Part shown: piece by piece, positions 55,801 through 64,000 of the stretch
How positions within the stretch are numbered: the first letter of the stretch is position 1
Layout of the letters: every line of letters starts with the position of its first letter
Source: Silurus meridionalis
Taxonomy: Eukaryota > Chordata > Actinopteri > Siluriformes > Siluridae
Direction of reading: 5' to 3'
Length of the DNA stretch: 64,000 bases
NCBI RefSeq assembly: GCF_014805685.1
Contig: NC_060885.1
Span: forward strand, 7,545,632 to 7,609,631
The notes under the pieces: model-generated
What the model was told of the DNA's origin: nothing
Database searches by the model: none
The model's input: only the letters and a program-made list of their open reading frames with translations
Position numbers and translations under genes: made by a program

Positions 55801-58800
55801 ACTGACTTGATGTCACCCAACCCCCGACTCTCCTTTCTGAGTTAATGAGTGAGGGAACTTCTCCAGGTGGTGGGTGCACACTGCCAGGTTCATCAACCAT
55901 GACATGACATAATTGACATGACCGTGCAAATGAGCAGTAAACAACATCAACAACAAACAAAAAAAAACAAGCAATATATTTATTTATTTTATTTATACAT
56001 GGACGCCCCGTGCCAGCCTCCGGCAAGATGGTTGGCTTCCCATGTCGCCTAAATCCGCCACTGCCAAGCGGCAATAAAAAAAAATTTAAAACAGAGCTCG
56101 ACCCTGATTGGTGACTTGCTGGGTGATTGACAAGTTAAGATTATTCGCTCATAAATGAAAAGGAACGACTGATATTGCGAAATGTAGTTTAGTAAAAAGT
56201 GAGATATTTGACTTTAAAATGTATTGAAGTTGAAGTAAAAATCTCCCCAAACAGAAAAATACTTCAGTAAAGTACAGATACACGAAAGAAATTACTTAAG
56301 AAATGTAACGAATTACATTTACTTCGTCACTATCCACCACTAAAAAGGTGTGAGTGAGCATTGACTACACTACACAGTAATGTAAACACAATGGGTTGCT
56401 CACTTCTCACATTTTAAACAAGCAGGTGAAAATTGTGGTAAGCTCAGTGGTGAAACTGGATTTTTTCTCCATATGTTGACGAACACAATAAAGCCATTTG
56501 GTTACTTACCATTAATAACATTTCTTTATCTGTTTTACGCTCTCATATGTCCTTCTGCCATACTTCATTGTTTGTACTGTTCGGAAATATGATTTTTTTG
56601 ATACTTATTGTATGTGCCGATCGTTTCTGTTGTGTCATGTTCAGATTTTTGGATGTGCTTGCAGCGAGGAAGGATCCCTCAGGTCTTTCTGGTGAAGTCC
56701 TAATTGATGGAGCTCCACAGCCATCCAACTTTAAATGCCTTTCTGGCTATGTTGTACAGGTACAACCAAACACAGTGACTTTACTGGATTAAAAAAAATG
56801 AGGAATTTAAGAGGAATTAGTGTAAATGATCTTCAATTAATCTGATGTTTCTTATTATAAGAATATATTATATGGTCTTAATGTATCAGAATTAATGCTT
56901 TCTGAATATAATTGCTAGAAGCACCATAAATTAGTTAAAATTAGTCTGAATATTTAGAAATAGTTTTAATAAGGCAGGTCAGGTTAACTTCATCTATAAA
57001 GCTTTAATTATTTTCAACAAATTAAAATCTCTAGCAGTATGACTGAATTAAAGATAAATGCTTTAGTCATAAACACAAAACAAAAGATCTAATAATTTGG
57101 GGTTACATTAAAAGAAGAGAAAACAGTCTCCTTTAAAATAATACATAAAACACTTGTATCATGTATTATTATAGTCTGTATCAGAAGTGAAATGTTTGCT
57201 GTTAGAGGAAACGATTAGTGGCATGTTGTGATAAATCCAATGCCAATGCTTACAATATTGCCTGCATTTTATTATCAGTTTTACCACTTTAATTGTTTAA
57301 TCCTAACAAGATAAGTCAAGTCAAGTCAAATCAAGTCAAGTTTATTTCTATAGCGCTTTTCACAACAGACATTGTCTCAAAGCAGCTTGGATAATTGGAA
57401 TTATCCAAGATAATTCCTAGCTTCCTATTTATTTCCTTTTAGATATTTCCTTTCGTTTCCTATTTCCGTTTAGATAAATTCATTCTTTTCTTCAAAACCC
57501 CCGAAAACAAAATGCAAATCTCCCTTTGAAAGTCCACATATTAGAGTGAACGCACTGATTTAATCTTGTTAACTGCCGGAACTACTCTCAGTGCTGCTGT
57601 TACAGAAAATTAATCCATATCCCCCTATTAATCAGTTCAATACAATACAACAATTCGTATAATGAGAAATACCAGATATATGAGGTGGTGTCATAAGGTT
57701 TTGAGACTAGCTTTGTTCACAAGAAAGTATTTATTTATCTACATTACACACAATCACCTTCAAAAAAGTACTTTTACACAGCAATACAGAGCTCCCAGTG
57801 TTTCTGCTACTTCTGGAATGTGTCCCTGGAACTCTACTTTCCAAAATGTGTCAAGCACCTTCTGCTATTCGTACGGAAGAGAGATCATGTATGGCGAGCT
57901 CGGTGACACATGGTGTCAGAATAGCAGTCGTGAATGCGCACATGGGTAGAACAGCACCAGTTGCACAGCTCCCGATGTACAGACAGTGATGTATTATCTC
58001 ACACTGACTTATGAAGGTCGGTGCTCCCTGTGACTGTGCGTGCAGCTTTGTGCTGCCATCTGGTGGCGTGTTACAAAACTAGTGTTGAAACCTTTTGATA
58101 CCATCTAGCGTTAGACGATATTCTGTGCATAAAGATTATTTTCACATGTGATGTTTGTGTGGACAGGACGATGTGGTGATGGGCACTTTGACTGTGAGGG
58201 AGAATCTGAGCTTCTCGACCGCACTCCGCCTTTCATTCTCTGTAAAACAGAAAGAAAAAGAGGCCAGAGTCAATCATCTCATTTCAGAGTTAGGCCTCAG
58301 TAAAGTTGCAGACAGAAGGGTATTCCACACACACTTTCATTGTACTCATTCAATTCAAATCTATTTTAACAATGGACACTGTCACAAAACAATATATTTA
58401 CAGCAGTATATAAATTTAGTATATACATTTTAAATGTGTAAAAATTATCCACTGATGAGCAAACCAGAGGCAACAGTGGTGAGGAGAAACTCCCTGAGAA
58501 CATATGAGGAAAAAAAGGGGACCCATCTTCATCCTGGTGACTTCTCTTCTATAACTTCTATAACTTTATATTCAAAACCTGCAGTTTAAAAGTGTAACCA
58601 GAAAATTAATTATAGTTTAAACATACAATATAAATACATCTTTGAATAGAGTTCTTTTCAATTAGAGACCACTTGCTGCTGCTGAGGATGGTTCCCCATG
58701 AACAGTCTACAGATCGCTGAGGTTACTTTAAACATGAGATGGATTTTGAATGTAATTAATATTAAATATTGAGATAAGTTACAATGGCTCAGGTTAAGAA

Positions 58801-61800
58801 GAGCCTGGAGAGGTGGAGGTACCTGCTGGAGAGAAGGGAAATAAATGTCAGTAGGAGTAAGACAGAGTACATGTGTGTGAATGAGAGGGAGGGCAGTGGA
58901 GTGGTGCAGTTGCAGGGAGACGAGGTGGAGAAGGTGGAGGAGTTCAGGTACCTGGGGTCAACAGTGTAAAGTAATGGAGAGTGTGTTAGAGAAGTGAAGA
59001 ATAGAGTGCAGGCAGGGTGGAGTGGGTGGAGAAGAGTGATAGCAGGAGTGATCTGTGATAGAAGAGTATCTGCAAGAGTGAAAGGGAAAGTTTATAGGAC
59101 TGTGTTGAGACCTGCGATGTTGTATGGATTAGATACATCTATACATCAATGGCATTAAGTAAAAGACAGGAGGTGGAGCTGGAGGTAGCAGAGTTGAAGA
59201 TGTTGAGGTTTTCATTGTAAGTGACGACGATGGACAGGTTTAGAAATGAGTTTATTAGAGGGACAGCGCATGTAGGACGTTTTGAAGACAAGGTGAGGGA
59301 GGTGAGATTGAGATGGTTAGGAAATGTGCAGAGGAGGGACATGGGGTATATCAGTAGAAGAATGCTGAGGATGGAACCACCAGGAAGAAGGAAAAGATGA
59401 AGACCAAGGAGGAGGTTTATGGATGTGGTGAAGGAAGACATGTAGGTAGTTGGTTTGAAAGAGGCAGATGTAGAGGACAGGGGGGTATGGAGACGGATGA
59501 TCCGCTGTGGCGACCAGTAATGGGAGCAGCCGAAAGAAGAAAAAGAAGAAGAATATAAGCTACAATGGCTATACTACATTTGCCAGTAATAGTTTTTGCA
59601 TTCAAGTGTCCATCAGTGAACTGTTGATAACCTCAACAATGATGGAACAGTAATGACATTTGGTCACCCAGATGTGGATGGGTTCCTTTTTGAGTCTGGA
59701 TTTTCTCAAGGTTTCTTCCTCATACCTCATATCTCAGAGAGCTTTTCCTTGCCACAGTCACCACTGGCTCATTCATTAGTGATAAACCTATAAAGGATAA
59801 GAATATATATGCAAAAGTATTATTCGTAATCTATTTAATTGTGTGAAGCTGCTTTAGGATTGTTAAAAGTGATATACAAATCAAATTAAATTGAATTGAA
59901 AATAAAATCTGTTTTTTTGGTGTTCACTGACATGAGTACAAAACTCTTTGTAGTAATGTAAAATATGAATATATCTTGTAAAGCTAATGTGGGATTATAA
60001 ATTAATATTTACTATTAACATGTGACAAATTCCCTGCATGCTTCGTGATTTACAATGCCATGCTGTTGATCGTTCAGGTGGGTACTCAGCTGATTCGTGG
60101 CATCTCTGGAGGTGAACGAAAGAGGACTAGCATTGGCATGGAGATGATCATTGACCCCTCTGTACTGTTCCTGGATGAACCCACTACAGGCCTGGATGCC
60201 AGCACCGCCAACTCTGTTCTGCTGCTGCTTAAAAGGTCAGCGGCCATGCTGCTTCTCCTCACTGCTAAGAGAAACATAGTCAGAAACATGACACTCTTTG
60301 AAAACTGCTGATTTCTCAATGCTGATTGGTTACGAGATGGTAGATTGTCTAGAAATACAAGTCTGTCTTTAGTTCAGGTGGCAAGACAAGTCATATTTTA
60401 TATTAATCTATTTGCCCGGATTCATTATTGTTCATACAGTAACAACATTTACAAATGAAGCAAATAATTATAATAATAATGATTATCTCTTAATAATTGG
60501 CAGTTTCTAGTACTGAGACATGCACTGTATTGCCAAAAGTTTGCAGACTCCTGGTCATAAGTACTTTATCACATTTCACATTTAGTCCTGAATTGCTCTT
60601 ATAACTCCCTCCACTCTTCTGGGAAGATGTTCCACTAGATTTTGGAGCGTGCTTGTGGACATTAGTGTTCATCAGACACAATGGTGTTAGTAAAGTCAGA
60701 TACTGATGTAGGTGCGGTGAGGAGGCCTGGGGTGCAGTCAGCGTTTCAATTCATCACAAAGGTGTTCAGTAGGGATGAAATCAGAGCTCAGAGCAGGCCA
60801 CTCAAGATCTTCCACTCTAAGCCATGTAAACCAGATCTTCAAGGAGCTCACTTTATGCACACGGGCATCGCCATGCTGGAACAGGTTTGGGTTTCTAAGT
60901 TTAAGTAAACGCTAAATTTTATTATAGCTCACCCAAAGACGTCCTGTACAATTGTGCACCTCCAAATTTGTGGCTCCAGTTTGCAGAAGAACCACATATA
61001 GCAGGAAAGGTCAGGTGACCCAATACTTTTGTCCATATAGAGTATATAAACTTGTGCCTGGTTTTCGGGGCTCTGTACTGCCGGCTTGGCAGGAAAAATT
61101 CAAAAAGTATATGGTTTGGATGTGAGGGATATAGAATGATCTAGAAAGTCCTTTTACTCACCCTGGATGTTGAAGTTCTTGAAGGGTGTTTAGAGGAGCA
61201 CCAATAATTCTTTCAGTCATTTGAACCATCCTTTGTAGTCTTCTGATATGTAAATAGTAGAAATTAAACATTTTGGACACACTATAGAAAAATTATCTCA
61301 CACAGTAAAGTTGGATCATTAGTACATGATTGTGTTTTTGATTAGTTATGCAGGTTGTGTTCTATTTTCCTGTCTTCAGAATGGCCAAAAATGGACATAC
61401 CATTATAATGTCCATCCACCAGCCACGCTATTCCATCTACCAGCTCTTTGACAACCTCACACTGCTGGTCAGTGGCAAACAAGTCTACCATGGACCTGCC
61501 CATGATGCACTGGACTACTTCGCAAACATTGGTACACTCGGATTGGTATACACATGTCCGCAAAACATATCCTTCACTCAAGTAGAAGTAGAGATACTCA
61601 TGTTTTAAAAGTCTCTGGTAAAAGTTGAAGTTCTGACTACACTTTTTCACTCAAGTAAAAGTAAAGAAGTTTGGGCTCTGACATGTACTTAAGTAAAAAG
61701 TAGACATTACTACCACCTGTTTTAGTCATATTAATATATCAATATAAAAGGAAGCTCAAAGCTCCATCCTTATAATCTATGGTGGCCTGTAGAGTCTATA

Positions 61801-62903
61801 AAATGACTAATCAGGGGCCAATCCAAACACAAACAAGCATTCCTAACCAGGTCAGTTTTCCAAATGGGTTTTTTCTCCAGAGGTTATAGCATAAACCATT
61901 ATTTTTGATCATATTCTATTATTGTTACAGGGTTTTTTGACATGTACAGGAAAAAATTCTACCACTGCACATTTAAATACTTGGAAAAGAAGTGTATATA
62001 CATTGGTGACATTTTTTGTAGCTAGTTAATGTCCATTTATATATTCAAATGATTGATTTTAAAAGCAATGAATGGTGAAGAGTAATAAATGATACTTGGA
62101 CTCTCCCAGATTTATGATGTTTGCTTTTGATATTATATTCCAGGTTTTGTTTGTGAACCCCATAACAACCCAGCAGATTTCTTCCTGGATGTCATTAATG
62201 GAGACTCTATAGCTACGACTATGGACAGGCTGCAGAAAGGAGAAGGTATTCTTTAACATTTTACAAATGCTGTTCCTGTAAGTGTTGTAGTGGCTAGTTA
62301 AAAAAAAAATTAACAAATTTAGTAACAAAGTTAAAACATCAATCAAAAGGAATAGACTTAGTGTAGAATCCAGTGTTGTGATGTCAAACAATCAGGCTTT
62401 ATTTCAACAGAAGCAAAATCAGTTACAGGTATCAGTTGACTAACTGCAATTGTTCCCAGTGACAAATCACACATTGCTATTGTTTCTAGTGAAAAATCAC
62501 TGACCACCACTGATCCCAACAACCAATCACTGATCAGAAATTATAAGTCATTATGAATATGTAAACATAAATTTTTCTTGTCCCAAAGGCATATTTGTTG
62601 ACATACTCTATTAATTTCTATTCTGATCATTCTATTCTATGATCCTGCGATAAAGATCTAGAGTTGGATGATTCAGACACAAAGCAGAGCATTGAAGAGC
62701 GGCTGGTGGAGGAATACAGGAAAAGCATCTATGCTCAGGAAACCAAGGCTGAACTGGAGTGTATCTTAAGGGGCAAAGACTACAGCACCAAACCCAAGTC
62801 CCGCACCATCACTTACAACTGCGGTTTCTTCCATCAGCTAAACTGGGTCACGAAGAGAACGTTCCGGAACCTGACGCTAAACCCTCAGACCTCTATTGCC
62901 CAG
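52814..62903 (+). CDS. abcg2: ABC transporter G2 (breast-cancer-resistance half-transporter), 5' part; 3' end beyond window
   Basis: Half-size ABC exporter of urate, porphyrins and drugs; it dimerises in the plasma membrane. Coding exons in window: 52814-53022, 55164-55223, 56645-56759, 58167-58319, 60078-60235, 61380-61531, 62144-62245, 62656-62903. Phases agree and give 399 codons without a stop. The nucleotide-binding domain is complete: Walker [10 protein letters not shown] (82-90), GYVVQ at the Q-loop, signature ISGGERKR, Walker [13 protein letters not shown] with the D-loop, switch histidine SIHQPR. The ATG at 52814 is the first in frame with the rest. The last exon ends SIAQ, where the first membrane helix begins in relatives, so the transmembrane domain lies past 64000. 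Which fish abcg2 paralogue it is cannot be told here; synteny fits the main orthologue. Confidence 0.95.
54445..54690 (+). repeat. L2-like LINE tail
   Basis: CCCAGATGAGGATGGGTTCC, TTTTTTCTTGCCACAGTCGC, GTAAAGCTGCTTTGAGACAA. In the first long abcg2 intron. Confidence 0.7.
54690..55062 (-). mobile_element. Short Tc1-derived element, family A copy 5
   Basis: Begins ACTATATGGTCAAAGTTTTA and ends AGTTATATAGTGTATAA; the middle GGCATTGTCATGGTGGAACA marks the family. More diverged than the other copies. Abuts the L2-like tail. Confidence 0.6.
56180..56345. repeat. TACTT/CAAGTA-type dispersed repeat fragment
   Basis: AATACTTCAGTAAAGTACAG and GTAACGAATTACATTTACTT reflect a fish dispersed repeat. A related half is at 61560-61725 (CACTCAAGTAAAAGTAAAG). 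In abcg2 introns. Confidence 0.45.
57312..57400 (-). repeat. L2-like LINE tail fragment (inverted)
   Basis: A tandem GTCAAGTCAAGTCAAATCAAGTC tail followed by TTTATTTCTATAGCGCTTTT and GACATTGTCTCAAAGCAGCT, the complement of the L2-like 3' end. Confidence 0.7.
57682..58108. mobile_element. Short non-autonomous DNA element (mariner-like ends)
   Basis: The left end GGTGGTGTCATAAGGTTTTG (then AGACTAG) is the near complement of the right end ACTAGTGTTGAAACCTTTTG (then ATACCATC). The arms are about 28 bases long with a few mismatches. Inner sequence has no intact frame. It sits about 60 bases upstream of the abcg2 exon at 58167, so it fills the end of that intron. Confidence 0.6.
58335..58530 (-). 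repeat. L2-like LINE tail (inverted)
   Basis: CTATTTTAACAATGGACACTG, AGGAGAAACTCCCTGAGAAC and GGGGACCCATCTTCATCCTG match the complement of the L2-like tail. Directly downstream of the abcg2 exon ending 58319. Confidence 0.6.
58784..59560 (+). mobile_element. LINE 3' part (second large copy of the 29545 family)
   Basis: Begins with the RT stretch corresponding to [11 protein letters not shown] and [17 protein letters not shown], carries stops and frameshifts, and continues to the common 3' end (GATGATCCGCTGTGGCGACC) with a GAAGAA tail. About 90% identical by eye to the copy at 29545-31130. In abcg2 intron 5. Confidence 0.85.
59625..59900 (+). repeat. L2-like LINE tail
   Basis: CCCAGATGTGGATGGGTTCC, TTTTCTCAAGGTTTCTTCCT, GTGAAGCTGCTTTAGGATTG and an AATTGAATTG tail. 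Follows the other LINE by about 65 bases. Confidence 0.65.
60520..61050 (-). mobile_element. Short Tc1-derived element, family A copy 6
   Basis: Starts GCACTGTATTGCCAAAAGTT, contains GGCCTGGGGTGCAGTCAGC and CGCCATGCTGGAACAGGTTT, ends GGTGACCCAATACTTTTGTC then CATATAGAGTA. The best preserved of the family here. In the abcg2 intron before 61380. Confidence 0.8.
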
Positions 62904-62979
62904 GTTTGAATGTTCATCATGTGGATAAATGTTTAAAGTGTATTTTTGATGTTACATCAATATTTATATTATATAATGA

Positions 62980-63265
62980 ACTTTACACAGGCTTTAATGA
63001 AAGACAGTGTCTGTTACACGACTTGTATCTAAACAGTAGCCTACCAAGAAAGTCATTGTTCACTGTCTTCCTCCTTCCTTTCACAACTATTTCTCTCTGG
63101 AGTTTATCTTTTGGCATCGTCGTGCGTAAAAAAAAAAAGTTTTTTCTCCCGATGCCGTGCAACTCAGAACACAGGTGAAGTGCGTTTTTCATGCCCGGTG
63201 GTTTTCAGAGAGGTTCAAAGAGTGGGAAAAAAGTAGCAGTTTATAGTCCGGAAAATACGGTACAG
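62980..63265 (+). repeat. Dispersed repeat, second copy of the 7070-7505 family
   Basis: ACTTTACACAGGCTTTAATG, CCTTTCACAACTATTTCTCT, GATGCCGTGCAACTCAGAAC, and the end AGTTTATAGTCCGGAAAATA followed by CGG. In the abcg2 intron after 62903. Confidence 0.6.
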
Positions 63266-63494
63266 AAACTTAATCTGGACTAAAGAAAGACTTGCCTTTG
63301 AAATGTAATATATGTAGCATAGGCAAGGGATGTATGAATGAGAAGATAGTAGGCATTTAATGAAAGATAGAGTCTTATATATTGATAATATATTGCAGTA
63401 TGGATATTCCTAGTCCTAGATTATCACTAGATAATCATAATACATGCTTGTCCAATATACTTTATTGAAGTACTGATTCTTTTGGCATATTTTG

Positions 63495-63498
<4 letters not shown>

Positions 63499-63567
<69 letters not shown>
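63499..63567. repeat. (TA)n microsatellite
   Basis: Pure TA run in the last visible abcg2 intron. Confidence 0.95.
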
Positions 63568-63573
<6 letters not shown>

Positions 63574-64000
63574 TTATCAGGTCTTTACAAGAGTAACATC
63601 TATATAAGGGCTCAAGTATTTTTCTCCATAGCAATTTCATTTAAATGCTTTATTCCTCATTTTCTTAAATAAAAAGAATACATTTATTACAAATACTGTA
63701 CTCATTTACCAATACACTCCTAGCAACCCATTCATTTCTTGCCTTTTTAAATCCACAAGGGCTTTTCTTCCTTACTGGGACATTACATGCTCATTAGCCA
63801 CCAAACACGCCACAGAAACTTCGCTTTAAGAATTATTAACACTTAACCAGTCCCAGATAATTGAGGCTAATGCCATGAGGTACGTAGCCAGCTAAGTTAA
63901 GCGGATTGCCAGCTTTCTTTCTTGAAGTGATACAACGTGCTACGCTGTGGAAGAATAGCTGGGGCAGAGCTGGACAAAGCCAGAACAACACTCACCTGAC
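63568..64000. other. abcg2 intron end of window, no exon seen
   Basis: I looked for the next abcg2 exon (start of the membrane domain, in relatives IIVTVVLGL-like) in this stretch and did not find it. Confidence 0.5.

Noticed and set aside
55799..56074. 91-codon minus-strand frame
   Set aside because: No family recognised, lies in an abcg2 intron with low-complexity A-runs. It may be part of an unknown repeat, but nothing supports a gene.

Overview
The window is vertebrate nuclear DNA, most probably from a ray-finned fish of the ostariophysan/catfish type. The basis is the intron-rich gene structures with GT-AG splice sites, dense Tc1/mariner relics, L2-like and other LINE fragments, tRNA-headed SINEs, and long (TA)n, (CA)n and (TG)n microsatellites. 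The taxon is inferred from the repeat style and was not tested.

The gene backbone is a conserved vertebrate block, HERC - PPM1K - ABCG2, in the same neighbourhood as human HERC6-PPM1K-ABCG2. A complete small-HERC E3 ligase of the HERC5/6 type lies on the minus strand (8402-29112). I resolved 23 coding exons whose phases all agree, giving 1010 codons plus a stop. It is head-to-head with ppm1k on the plus strand (non-coding first exon about 31650-31725; coding exons 34911-45467; 372 codons plus a stop). Downstream lies abcg2, also on the plus strand (TATA box 51524, non-coding exon ending 51635, eight coding exons 52814-62903). Abcg2 is cut by the right edge after the nucleotide-binding domain, so its membrane domain is outside the window.

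At the left edge, minus strand, is the 5' end of a second RCC1-repeat/HERC-like gene (exons 1367-1594 and 259-364). A textbook ISRE (1693-1704) and a TATA-like box (1641-1647) lie just upstream, so it looks interferon-inducible. Its first exon is one base short of an open frame, so it is either a recent pseudogene or carries a homopolymer error. Between it and the HERC gene lie a 1.2-kb TGTTA-type minisatellite (about 2170-3410), a hAT-like zinc-finger relic, and a foldback element (3829-5575) with arms of short tandem repeats and a Tx1/L1-like LINE end inside it.

Introns and spacers are loaded with repeats: a long-TIR Tc1 relic (23764-24750), at least six copies of one short Tc1-derived family, other Tc1 relics, an L2-like LINE with many 5'-truncated tails, and a second LINE whose longest copy (29545-31130) sits between HERC and ppm1k and carries a 7-bp duplication that breaks its frame. 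Two features in HERC introns are strongly palindromic: the 32-bp-arm TA hairpin (18121-18262) and the (CA)(TA)(TG) block before the last exon.

Functionally, the three backbone genes are an E3 ubiquitin/ISG15-type ligase, a mitochondrial PP2C phosphatase of branched-chain amino acid control, and a half-transporter for urate and xenobiotics. They form a conserved neighbourhood but not an operon or pathway. All exon coordinates come from reading splice sites and phases by eye.
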